From assembly GCA_018266915.1 (NCBI GenBank), contig JAFDZM010000045.1:62001-126000 (forward strand): a stretch of DNA of 64,000 nt. The letters are read 5' to 3'. Of this stretch, positions 17,208 to 25,174 are shown one piece after another. The notes under the pieces are model-generated. The model did no database searches and was not told where the DNA came from. It was given only the letters and a program-made list of their open reading frames with translations. Made by a program: the position numbers and the translations under genes. The DNA comes from Bacteroidota bacterium (GTDB lineage Bacteria; Bacteroidota; Bacteroidia; Sphingobacteriales; Sphingobacteriaceae). Position 1 is the first letter of the stretch; every line of letters begins with the position of its first letter.

Positions 17208-18497
17208 TCAGACTTGTTCTGCAAATACTTCTGGCAGCCAGGTGCTGATGTATTGTGTTTGCGAATCGAGCTCGCTTATTTGTTTGGGTGATAAGAAATA
17301 GCGGGTATCTTTCGGGTCGTGTTCAACACCGGCTACAAAAGCCCAGTTGCCCAGGTTGCTGGCGGGTGAGTAATCGATCAGTTTTTCTTCGAAGTAGGCC
17401 GCGCCCATTCTCCAATCTACTTTCAGTTCATGGGCAAGATAAACAGCAACGGCCTGGCGGTTATCATTGGCGATATATCCTGTTGCATTTAATTGGCGCA
17501 TACTGGCGTCTACAAAAGGAACTCCGGTGTTGCCTGTTTTCCATTTGTCGAAAAGCTCTTCCTGGTTTGAGGAAAGATCATCGGCTATACCCTTAAATCT
17601 TTCGGCGCTATAAAACTGCTTGCCATGCTTTTTGAACATAAAGCGGAAATAATCGCGCCAAAGTAATTCAAGCACTAAAGGTGAGTTGGAATTGTGACTA
17701 CCATGCGTTACCTCGCGATACACCCAACGCATAGACAGACAGCCTAATGATATCCATGCTGATAATCGCGAAGGATGATCGCTATGCTTGGCTCCTTTTG
17801 CTGCAATTAACGGCTGACTGGCTACATATTGTTCCAGATGCAATAAACCCGTTGACTCACCACCTTCATAATGAAAACCGCTTCGGGAATCTTCAACTGG
17901 TTCAGTCAACCCTAAATCAGCTAACGTTGGAATATTTCCTGCATCGATGATCTTGGGTGTATGAATTTGTTCAGGCGTTTCGATACAAGGACGAACCTGG
18001 CTATCGCGTTCCACCTTCTTTTTAAATATGGAGAAGCTATCGGGGATATCTTTTATCGGGAAAGGCAGATCTTCTTTATGGTATAAGGTATGACCGATGA
18101 AATGCTTGAGGTTAAGTTTGATCTTCCATAAAGCGGCTTCTACCTCTTCAGATATATTCGTTTCTTCAAATGCCACTTCGCGGTGATGATAAACTTCTGA
18201 TACCTCGTATTGCTGTGCCAGTTGAGGGATTATTTCAGCCGGGTTACCTATTTTAACGATTAGGTCTCCCCCTAACTTTTGCAGGTTGTTGCGCAGATCG
18301 GCTACAGATTCCAGCAAAAACTTAGCCCGGAGATTTCCTGTTTTTAATAAACCCAACTCGGTAATTTTGAAATAAAAAGGATCGAAAATGTATACCGGGA
18401 GCACTTTATCGGCCTTGCGGGTAGCCTCAAACAATATTTCGTTATCGTGAACGCGAAGGTCGTTTCTGAACCAAACTAATATTGTTTTTTCACTCAT
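17208..18497 (-). CDS. Cryptochrome DASH-family photolyase
   Basis: 429 aa. An N-terminal photolyase alpha/beta domain (ILVWFRNDLRVHDN) is followed by the helical FAD-binding domain (PSRLSAWISLGCLSMRWVYREV, LLWRDYFRFMFKKHG, GNTGVPFVDASMRQLNATGYIANDNRQ). The stretch HTLYHKEDLPFPIKDIPDSF followed by FKKKVE is characteristic of the DASH clade. DASH proteins bind FAD and a pterin antenna, repair cyclobutane dimers mainly in single-stranded DNA, and can serve as light sensors. It is divergent from the TetR gene across 216 bp. A second, class I photolyase is at 23856. Confidence 0.92.
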   Translation of the reverse strand: MSEKTILVWFRNDLRVHDNEILFEATRKADKVLPVYIFDPFYFKITELGLLKTGNLRAKFLLESVADLRNNLQKLGGDLIVKIGNPAEIIPQLAQQYEVSEVYHHREVAFEETNISEEVEAALWKIKLNLKHFIGHTLYHKEDLPFPIKDIPDSFSIFKKKVERDSQVRPCIETPEQIHTPKIIDAGNIPTLADLGLTEPVEDSRSGFHYEGGESTGLLHLEQYVASQPLIAAKGAKHSDHPSRLSAWISLGCLSMRWVYREVTHGSHNSNSPLVLELLWRDYFRFMFKKHGKQFYSAERFKGIADDLSSNQEELFDKWKTGNTGVPFVDASMRQLNATGYIANDNRQAVAVYLAHELKVDWRMGAAYFEEKLIDYSPASNLGNWAFVAGVEHDPKDTRYFLSPKQISELDSQTQYISTWLPEVFAEQV

Positions 18498-18534
18498 TGT
18501 ACTTTCCCTGTTGGTTAGGGTGGGCTAACTGACC

Positions 18535-18546
18535 TGCAAATTTGCA
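18535..18546. promoter_or_regulatory. 12-bp perfect palindrome upstream of cry-DASH
   Basis: TGCAAATTTGCA is a perfect palindrome 38 bp before the cry-DASH start codon on the minus strand, in the divergent promoter region shared with the TetR gene. It may be an operator; AT-rich palindromes of this length also arise by chance, so confidence is low. Confidence 0.3.
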
Positions 18547-18663
18547 ATAATTTACGGCTTTAACCTAATACCCGCAAATTATTTGACGTCAGGCAAACAT
18601 TTATTCCTTTAAAACTATCTGGCCAAAATCATCGTTATTTATAGATAATTATGACATTTTATT

Positions 18664-18682
18664 AAATTAGTTGTCCTAATTT
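18664..18682. promoter_or_regulatory. AAATTAG-N5-CTAATTT inverted repeat before the TetR gene
   Basis: Perfect 7-bp arms AAATTAG (18664-18670) and CTAATTT (18676-18682) separated by TTGTC, 31 bp upstream of the TetR ATG. Position and shape suit autoregulation by the TetR protein, with possible control of the divergent cry-DASH gene (inference). Confidence 0.4.
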
Positions 18683-18713
18683 TATCCGTTAATTCATTCA
18701 TAATAAAATCATC

Positions 18714-19373
18714 ATGGCTACCACTGAAAGCATCAAAAAGGCGTACATTGATTATGTACTCACCCAGGGAGAAGAGCCTAAATCGGTATATATTTTCGCC
18801 AAAAAAAATAAAATGACTGAGGCCGAATTTTATTCGCACTTCGGGTCATTTAAGGCATTGGAGCAAAATATCTGGGCCGGCATCGCCGAAAAAACGCTGA
18901 CCGAGATTAAGGGACAGGAAGTTTGGGCACAATATTCGGCCCGGGAAAGAGCGTTGAGCTTCTTCTATGCATTTTTCGAATTGCTGAAACAGCAGCGCAG
19001 CTTTGCGGTATATTGCCTGGAAAAACAGCCTAAAGGCATCACAACTCCGGTTGTGTTTGCTGAGTTAAGAACGGTGTTTGAAAACTTCTGCACCGAAATA
19101 TTAAATGAAGGCCTGGAATCGGGTGAGCTTTCGGACCGCAAATTCTTCAGTAAACGCTATAAAGATGCCCTCTGGGTGCAATTGGGTTTTATACTGCATT
19201 TCTGGATCAACGACAGTTCAGCCGGATTTGAGAAAACAGATGAAGCCATTGAAAAAGGCATTAACGTTACTTTCGACCTGTTTCAGCGTTCACCTATCGA
19301 TAACCTGTTTGAGTATGGCAAGTTTTTAGCCAAAAACGGGGGCATCGGCGAAAAAATGGGCTTTGGAGTATAA
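18714..19373 (+). CDS. TetR/AcrR family transcriptional regulator
   Basis: 219 aa. The N-terminal helix-turn-helix is in the first 60 residues (SIKKAYIDYVLTQGEEPKSVYIFAKKNKMTEAEFYSHFGSFKALE); the SVYIFAKKNKMTEAEFYSHF segment matches the recognition region of a Bacteroidota TetR subgroup. The remaining helices form a ligand/dimer domain. No ligand can be assigned. Its gene is divergent from cry-DASH and directly precedes the HAD and AarF-kinase genes, which makes it the likely local regulator of the photoprotection island (inference). The TTG proposed as HAD start lies within its last codons. Confidence 0.85.
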   Translation: MATTESIKKAYIDYVLTQGEEPKSVYIFAKKNKMTEAEFYSHFGSFKALEQNIWAGIAEKTLTEIKGQEVWAQYSARERALSFFYAFFELLKQQRSFAVYCLEKQPKGITTPVVFAELRTVFENFCTEILNEGLESGELSDRKFFSKRYKDALWVQLGFILHFWINDSSAGFEKTDEAIEKGINVTFDLFQRSPIDNLFEYGKFLAKNGGIGEKMGFGV

Positions 19374-20121
19374 CGAAAGCCTCACCCAACCCTCTCCAAG
19401 GGAGAGGGCTTTAAATGGAATTAAAACAGACGTCACATTTGCCTGCATTTTTGATATGGATGGTACGCTGATCGATAATACACCATTCCATTTTATATCC
19501 TGGCAGGCGCTTTTCAGGAAATATGATAAAGGCGAACTAAGCCGTCATACCTATTATACCGAGATAAGTGGTGTGCCAATCACAGAAACACTGAGAAGAA
19601 TTTTCGGTGAAGATCATGACGACGCTGGTCTGAAAGAATTGCTTCGCGAAAAAGAGGAATTTTACCGGCAGGAATATGCGCCGCATTTGGTAGCCATTAA
19701 AGGCCTTGAAAACTTCCTGACTGAACTGAAAAATGATGGCGTAAAAATAGCCATGGCTACTTCAGCGACGGTGGAAGACATCGATTTCATACTAAATAAA
19801 ATACCTATCCGCGATGATTTTAACGAGATCGTTAATTCATCGATGGTTAAAAAACCTAAACCCGATCCGCAGATATTTTTAAAAGCTGCTGAATTGCTAA
19901 ACATAGCACCGGAAAGATGTGTGGTATTTGAGGATTCGTTAGCCGGAATTGCAGCGGCAAATGCTGCAGGGATGAAGGTGGTTGGCATCACCACAGGGCA
20001 TCCAGTTGATGAGATACGTTCAGCTGTGGATATTGTGATAGACGACTATACCGCCCTGACACCGGCCAACCTGGCAGCGTTATTTAATGAAGAGGAAGAA
20101 GATGAACGGGAATCAGCCTAA
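19363..20121 (+). CDS. HAD-superfamily beta-phosphoglucomutase/phosphatase-like hydrolase, start unusual
   Basis: Up to 252 aa. The HAD nucleophile motif is FDMDGTLID (Asp31/Asp33 counting from TTG 19363); motif II is MATSAT; motif III is KKPKPDPQIFLKA; the end is VVFEDSLAGIAAANAAGMKVVGI. It belongs to the beta-PGM-like phosphatase/mutase group, with the cap domain at residues 45-105. No ATG or GTG lies upstream of the nucleophile in this frame: the only in-frame ATG (19456) begins after Asp31, and ATG 19415 is out of frame. Candidate starts are TTG 19363, which overlaps the TetR end and reads through a palindromic repeat (SLTQPSPRERAL), or the ATT at 19420. The enzyme core is intact. The stop overlaps the kinase gene. 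Confidence 0.8.
   Translation: MEYNESLTQPSPRERALNGIKTDVTFACIFDMDGTLIDNTPFHFISWQALFRKYDKGELSRHTYYTEISGVPITETLRRIFGEDHDDAGLKELLREKEEFYRQEYAPHLVAIKGLENFLTELKNDGVKIAMATSATVEDIDFILNKIPIRDDFNEIVNSSMVKKPKPDPQIFLKAAELLNIAPERCVVFEDSLAGIAAANAAGMKVVGITTGHPVDEIRSAVDIVIDDYTALTPANLAALFNEEEEDERESA
19377..19412 (+). repeat. Dispersed palindromic repeat, copy 1
   Basis: An element reading AAGCCTCACC, then a 4-base spacer, then the hairpin CCTCTCC-AAGG-GAGAGG, then CTTT. It matches copy 2 at 60260-60296 (opposite strand) except for four or five substitutions and one indel. It straddles the stop of the TetR gene side and the 5' end of the HAD coding frame. Confidence 0.7.
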
Positions 20122-21430
20122 AGAACAAAACAGCATACCGACCAGCAAAGTAGAACGGTCGGCCAAATTTGTAAAAACAGGGTTTAAAATAGGCGGCAAT
20201 TATATCAAGCATTATTCCAAAAAACTGTTTAATCCTGATCTGGATAAAACAGAATTGAACGAGGATAATGCAGCCGATATTTACGAATCGCTAAGCGAAC
20301 TCAAGGGCAGCGCACTTAAAGTTGCCCAAATGCTCAGCATGGATAAAAACCTGCTGCCGCAGGCTTATGTAGATAAATTCAGTCAATCGCAATATAATGC
20401 ACCGCCATTATCAGGGCCATTGATCGTACAGACTTTCAGGAAATATTTCGGCAAAACTCCGGACAAGATATTTGATAAGTTCAATATCCATTCGTCCAAT
20501 GCAGCTTCCATCGGCCAGGTGCACCAGGCTGAGTTGAATAGTAAAAAGCTGGCAGTTAAAATTCAATATCCCGGGGTCGGCGATTCTATATCATCCGATT
20601 TGAAACTGGTCAAACCGTTTGCTTTCCGGATGTTAGGCATGAGCGAAAAGGAACTGGACGTATATATGAAAGAGGTAGAAGAACGCCTGCTGGAAGAAAC
20701 GGATTATGAGTTGGAAGTCCGTCGCTCTATCGAATTTTCAAAGGCATGTTCAATACTCGACAATGTAGTATTTCCTGGATATTATCCTGAGTTATCCAGC
20801 AAACGCATCATCACGATGGATTGGCTGGAAGGAAAACATTTGCGTGAGTTTTTAAAGACCAATCCCTCCCAGGAATTGCGGGACCGTATCGGTCAGGCGC
20901 TGTGGGATTTTTATAATTTTCAGCAGCACGAGTTACGTGCCGTGCACGCTGACCCACATCCGGGTAATTTTATGATCACCTCTGACGGCAAGCTGGGCAT
21001 TATCGACTTTGGCTGCATCAAAGAAATGCCGGATGACTTTTATTACCCGTTCTTCTCGCTTACCTCAACCGGTTTAATGGATAACAGGGAAGAAACTATA
21101 AAAGCTTTCCGCCAGCTGGATATGATCCATGATGATGATACGCCGGTACAGATAGAATTCTACTATAAAATGTATAAACAGATGATTGGCCTGTTTGCAA
21201 AACCATATATCAGCGATCATTTTGATTTCGGGCAGACTGCTTTCTTTGATGAGCTATATGGTTTTGGCGAGAAAGTATCCAAAATGCCTGAATTTAAACA
21301 GGCCCGTGGCGTAAAGCATTTTATCTATGTAAACCGGACCAATTTTGGTTTGTACAATATCCTGCATGAATTGAAAGCGAGGGTGAAGACGGATACTTAC
21401 AAGCCGCATGTAATGGAGCATTTTGCATAA
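20102..21430 (+). CDS. AarF/ABC1/UbiB family atypical protein kinase
   Basis: 442 aa from ATG 20102, preceded by a purine-rich GAAGAGGAAGAAG; ATG 20087 is also in frame. ABC1 features: the KGSALKVAQMLS segment (KxGQ-like N-terminal extension motif), Ala-rich loop SSNAASIGQVHQAEL in place of a Gly-rich P-loop, Lys in LAVKIQYPG, catalytic loop HADPHPGNFMI, and metal motif IIDFGC. UbiB-type kinases support isoprenoid-quinone synthesis or lipid homeostasis through ATPase activity. The start overlaps the HAD frame by 20 bp, so the two are coupled. Confidence 0.9.
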   Translation: MNGNQPKEQNSIPTSKVERSAKFVKTGFKIGGNYIKHYSKKLFNPDLDKTELNEDNAADIYESLSELKGSALKVAQMLSMDKNLLPQAYVDKFSQSQYNAPPLSGPLIVQTFRKYFGKTPDKIFDKFNIHSSNAASIGQVHQAELNSKKLAVKIQYPGVGDSISSDLKLVKPFAFRMLGMSEKELDVYMKEVEERLLEETDYELEVRRSIEFSKACSILDNVVFPGYYPELSSKRIITMDWLEGKHLREFLKTNPSQELRDRIGQALWDFYNFQQHELRAVHADPHPGNFMITSDGKLGIIDFGCIKEMPDDFYYPFFSLTSTGLMDNREETIKAFRQLDMIHDDDTPVQIEFYYKMYKQMIGLFAKPYISDHFDFGQTAFFDELYGFGEKVSKMPEFKQARGVKHFIYVNRTNFGLYNILHELKARVKTDTYKPHVMEHFA

Positions 21431-21495
21431 ATGTGTAATTGGTTCTTTGTGACTTTGCAATTTATTCCCATCTTTCAGCATTAAAACTGACACTT

Positions 21496-21807
21496 ATGTT
21501 CCTTCACAACACCTTCGTTCATCACGTACATTTCTGGCTAAAAAACAAAGAAGATAGATCAAAGCTCATCGAGGGCCTTGAGATATTGATCCCAATAACC
21601 CATATCCGCGATATGCATATCGGCGTGCCTGCTGACACCAACCGCGACGTGATAGATCGCTCTTACGATGTTTCATTATTACTATTATTTGATAATTTGG
21701 AAGCGGAAGAAGCCTACCAACATGACCCTATACATTTGGTTTTTGTTGAGCAATATGCTAAGCCGCTATGTGCAAAAGTGGTAGTATCGGATAGTATAAA
21801 TACGTGA
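21496..21807 (+). CDS. Dabb (stress-responsive A/B barrel) family protein
   Basis: 103 aa from ATG 21496; an upstream TTG frame extension to 21439 is rejected because family homology begins at FLHNTFVHHVHFWLK. HVHFWLKN at the start, GVPADTNRDVIDRSYDVSLLLLFD in the middle and YQHDPIHLVFVEQY at the end match the Dabb ferredoxin-like dimeric barrel. Role unknown; several members are stress-induced. It follows the AarF kinase by 65 bp. Confidence 0.85.
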   Translation: MFLHNTFVHHVHFWLKNKEDRSKLIEGLEILIPITHIRDMHIGVPADTNRDVIDRSYDVSLLLLFDNLEAEEAYQHDPIHLVFVEQYAKPLCAKVVVSDSINT

Positions 21808-21874
21808 TTGCGGTTTTTACGTATTAAATCCAAAATCATAAAAAACACCTTGAACATTTTATTGTTGCAGATGT

Positions 21875-22801
21875 ATGAAGGTGTTGCTTGCGGGTGCTAA
21901 CAGTTACATCGGTACACATTTGATCCCCTTGCTTCTTGAAAAGGGGCATGATGTGGTGTGCCTTGTACGGGACAAAAATCATTTTTTGAACCATCATCTA
22001 AACGCTTACGCAGTAACTGTACTGGGGGGTGATCTGTTGCGCCATCAAAGTATTGATCCCTTGCCTGATGACATTGACGCAGCCTGTTATCTTATCAACA
22101 CCTATACCCAAACCTCCGAATTCAGTGCCTTAGCTGCATTATCCGCCCAAAATTTCATGGAAGTGATTGCCCAAACAAAATGCAAACAGGTGATCACGCT
22201 AAGTGACATTAACGATAAAGCCAGTGGAAATTCGCGGCTGAATGTGGAGGATATTTTACGAAGCGGTGAACCAGCGCTAACTGTTCTGAACACATCTATG
22301 ATTGTTGGCCATGGCAGCGCTTCTTTGGAAATGTTCAACACGCTTATCTCCAAAACGCCGATAGTAATTCCCCGTACCTGGATAAAAACACGCATTCAGC
22401 CAATCGCCACATGCGATGTATTGGATTATATCGATGCATGTTTGCTAAACGAAAGAACATTCAACAAAAAATTTGACATTGCCGGGCCAGAAGTACTGAC
22501 CTTCAAACAAATGATGTTGATTTACGTGGCCTTGCATGCCACATCTAAACCGGATATCGTTATTTTACCCTTTCTGACCTCTCACCTATCGTCCAACCTG
22601 CGTAATACACTAACCCCTTTAAGTTTTCCCGAAGCCCAGCGACTGATAGAAAACCTTAAGCACGATTGCATTTGCCGCGAAAACTCTATCAGGGAAATAA
22701 TCAAAGTGCCGTGCATTACTTTTAAACAAGCTGCAAAAAACGAGCACGAAACATCCGGTGGCAGAAACTTGCAAAATATCCCCCTGGTAAAATCTAACTG
22801 A
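21875..22801 (+). CDS. Atypical SDR, NAD(P)-binding NmrA/NDUFA9-like protein
   Basis: 308 aa. Rossmann motif GANSYIG at residues 7-13 in MKVLLAGANSYIGTHLIPLLLEKGHDVVCLVRD. The catalytic YxxxK of classical SDRs is absent; the middle section (CKQVITLSDINDKA, TSMIVGHGSASLEMFN, IQPIATCDVLDYI) is typical of the atypical-SDR/NAD(P)H-binding group related to complex I NDUFA9. It might be a nucleotide-binding sensor or an oxidoreductase; the substrate is unknown. It lies between the Dabb gene and the TIGR01777 gene. Confidence 0.8.
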   Translation: MKVLLAGANSYIGTHLIPLLLEKGHDVVCLVRDKNHFLNHHLNAYAVTVLGGDLLRHQSIDPLPDDIDAACYLINTYTQTSEFSALAALSAQNFMEVIAQTKCKQVITLSDINDKASGNSRLNVEDILRSGEPALTVLNTSMIVGHGSASLEMFNTLISKTPIVIPRTWIKTRIQPIATCDVLDYIDACLLNERTFNKKFDIAGPEVLTFKQMMLIYVALHATSKPDIVILPFLTSHLSSNLRNTLTPLSFPEAQRLIENLKHDCICRENSIREIIKVPCITFKQAAKNEHETSGGRNLQNIPLVKSN

Positions 22802-22832
22802 ACAATAATTAAGTATTTTGCAGGGAGTTATT

Positions 22833-23756
22833 ATGAACGGGCGAACACAAAACAACAAACACATTCTTATAACAGGTGGCACAGGTCTGATTGGCCGTTT
22901 AATTACCGATGAATTATTAAACCGTGGTTATTCAGTAAGTCATCTTAGCCGTAAGCCTGGCAATAATCCCAGAGTAAAAACCTATTTATGGGATGTATAT
23001 AAAGGGCAAATCGATGAAAATTGTCTAGAAAGTATAGGCACTATTTTACATTTGGCAGGTGAAAACATTGCAGGCAAACGCTGGACAGATAAACGTAAAA
23101 AACAGATTATAGACAGCCGTACCAAATCTATCGAGTTGATCTATCAACTCATAAAAAGTAAACCTAACCAGGTAAACACCATTATTTCAGCATCGGCAAT
23201 AGGCTATTATAGCAACCGGGGCGATGAACTGCTGACCGAGGACAGTCTGCCGAATAATGATTTTATGGCGCAATGTTGCATTGAATGGGAGGATGCGGTA
23301 GATAAAGGCAAGGAACTTGGTTTACGTATATTGAAATTCCGTACCGGGGTTGTACTGAATAAAAATGAAGGTGCACTCCTGGAAATGGCCAAACCGATAA
23401 AGCTTGGATTTGGTGCACCTTTTGGCAGCGGCAGGCAATGGATTCCCTGGATACATTGGCAGGATGTAGTAGATATGTATTTATATGCGATTGAAAGAAT
23501 CAATCTTTCAGGCGTGTATAACATGGTAGCGCCGGACCCTGCAACTAATAAACAGTTTACAAAAGCCCTGGCAAAGCAATTGCACCGCCCGGTATGGCCA
23601 ATAAATATTCCATCGTTTGTGTTTAAGCTATTGATGGGCGAAATGAGCACCATTGTATTAGCCAGCACACGTGTTTCGGCGGAGAAGATTGAAAAGGATG
23701 GATTTGTTTTTAAATATCCGGAGTTAACAGGTGCTTTAAAAGAACTCTACAAATAA
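22833..23756 (+). CDS. TIGR01777 family (SDR39U1-like) epimerase/oxidoreductase
   Basis: 307 aa from ATG 22833, preceded by GGGAG, one of the better Shine-Dalgarno matches in the window; a TTG at 22818 is also in frame. ITGGTGLIG is the NAD(P)-binding motif. HLAGENIAGKRWTDKRKK, SASAIGYYSNRG, and FRTGVVLNKNEGALLEMAKPIKLGFGAPFGSG (in parts) are diagnostic of TIGR01777. The biochemical substrate of the family is unsettled. Genes of this family often stand near photolyases, as here. Confidence 0.9.
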   Translation: MNGRTQNNKHILITGGTGLIGRLITDELLNRGYSVSHLSRKPGNNPRVKTYLWDVYKGQIDENCLESIGTILHLAGENIAGKRWTDKRKKQIIDSRTKSIELIYQLIKSKPNQVNTIISASAIGYYSNRGDELLTEDSLPNNDFMAQCCIEWEDAVDKGKELGLRILKFRTGVVLNKNEGALLEMAKPIKLGFGAPFGSGRQWIPWIHWQDVVDMYLYAIERINLSGVYNMVAPDPATNKQFTKALAKQLHRPVWPINIPSFVFKLLMGEMSTIVLASTRVSAEKIEKDGFVFKYPELTGALKELYK

Positions 23757-23763
23757 ATAAAAG

Positions 23764-23841
23764 GGGTGTCACATTGAGGCTCTCGAATTGTCGTGCACAG
23801 AGGCCTGCCCACCATGCTTCGAGTGCCTCATGATGACACCC
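23764..23841. repeat. REP-like long inverted repeat between oxidoreductase and photolyase genes
   Basis: The arms at 23764-23787 (GGGTGTCACATTGAGG...) and 23818-23841 are complementary at 20 of 24 positions, with a 30-nt loop. There is no T-run. The arm layout resembles dispersed REP-type elements, and it could form a stable hairpin in an oxidoreductase-photolyase transcript. Confidence 0.6.
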
Positions 23842-23855
23842 ACTGAAAAAATTAT

Positions 23856-25169
23856 ATGGATAAATCCCTCATCAATATTTTCTGGTTTCGGCGCGACCTG
23901 CGCCTGCATGATAATGCCGGACTATACCATGCTTTGAAAGGAAAGAACCCTGTACTATGCTTATTTATTTTCGACAGGGAGATATTAGATAAGCTACAGG
24001 ACAGAGGTGACGCCCGTGTTACCTTTATATATCAAACCATTGAGGAACTCAATAAGGAATTAAAGAAACATGGCAGTACATTGTTGGTAAAATATGATAA
24101 AGCCGAAAAAGCCTGGGATGAAGTTTTAAAGGAACATACCATTGAAACTGTTTATACTAATCACGATTATGAGCCTTATGCAAAACAACGCGACGAGGCT
24201 ATCCGGGAGAAATTAAAAAAGCTACATATCATTTTTAAAACTTATAAGGACCAGGTAATTTTTGAGAAAAGCGAAGTTATAAAGGATAATGGTGAGCCTT
24301 ATACCGTTTACACGCCCTATAAAAACAAGTGGTACCAAAAGTTAAATGACTTCTATCTTAAATCTTATCCAACTGAAAAATACCTGAAGAACCTTTATAT
24401 GTGTCCGGAATTTTCTGTTCGCTCATTAAAATCGATGGGGTTTGAAAAAAGTGACAGAGAATTCCCGGATAAGCATTATGAAGAAGCAATAGGAGAATAT
24501 GCTAAAACCCGTGATTTCCCGGCGATACATAAAGGTACCACACATATCGGTTTGCACTTAAGGTTCGGAACGGTGAGTATCCGGGGCCTGGCGCGAAAGG
24601 CTAATCAGCAACATGACAAAACCTGGCTGAATGAGCTGATATGGCGTGAGTTTTACATGATGGTTTTGTATCACTTTCCGCATACCATGGATCATGCTTT
24701 TAAGCAGGAGTATGACCGCATTAAATGGGAAAACAACGAAGAACAATTTAAAGCATGGTGCGATGGCGAAACAGGATATCCCCTGGTGGATGCCGGTATG
24801 CGGGAGTTAAATAATACCGGGTATATGCACAACCGCGTGCGGATGGTAGTTGCCAGTTTTTTGAGCAAAGATCTGCTGATCGACTGGCGCTGGGGTGAAC
24901 ATTACTTTGCCCAAAAGCTATTAGATTATGAAATGGCCAGCAATGTAGGCGGCTGGCAATGGGCAGCGGGATGCGGTACCGACGCTGCGCCTTATTTTCG
25001 GATATTTAACCCGGATTCGCAATTGAAGAAGTTTGACCCGGAATTAAAATACATAAAAAAATGGGTTCCGGAGTATGCTGACTTCAGCAAATATCCAAAA
25101 CCCATTATCAATCATGCTTTTGCCCGCGAACGCTGTTTGAAGGCTTTTAAAAAGGCATTAGTAAAATAG
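23856..25169 (+). CDS. phr: Class I CPD photolyase (deoxyribodipyrimidine photo-lyase)
   Basis: 437 aa. Antenna-binding domain at residues 1-130 (INIFWFRRDLRLHDN), then the FAD-binding helical domain: STHIGLHLRFG-like THIGLHLRFGTVSIR, LIWREFYMMVLYHFP, GETGYPLVDAGMRELNNTGYMHNRVRM, DWRWGEHYFAQKLLDYEMASNVGGWQW (in parts) and the C-terminal RIFNPDSQLKKFDPE. These are the conserved FAD and DNA-lesion contacts, including the Trp residues of the electron-transfer chain. The enzyme reverses cyclobutane pyrimidine dimers with blue light. Last gene of the island; it converges with the FKBP gene 5 bp away. Confidence 0.95.
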   Translation: MDKSLINIFWFRRDLRLHDNAGLYHALKGKNPVLCLFIFDREILDKLQDRGDARVTFIYQTIEELNKELKKHGSTLLVKYDKAEKAWDEVLKEHTIETVYTNHDYEPYAKQRDEAIREKLKKLHIIFKTYKDQVIFEKSEVIKDNGEPYTVYTPYKNKWYQKLNDFYLKSYPTEKYLKNLYMCPEFSVRSLKSMGFEKSDREFPDKHYEEAIGEYAKTRDFPAIHKGTTHIGLHLRFGTVSIRGLARKANQQHDKTWLNELIWREFYMMVLYHFPHTMDHAFKQEYDRIKWENNEEQFKAWCDGETGYPLVDAGMRELNNTGYMHNRVRMVVASFLSKDLLIDWRWGEHYFAQKLLDYEMASNVGGWQWAAGCGTDAAPYFRIFNPDSQLKKFDPELKYIKKWVPEYADFSKYPKPIINHAFARERCLKAFKKALVK

Positions 25170-25174
25170 CAGAG

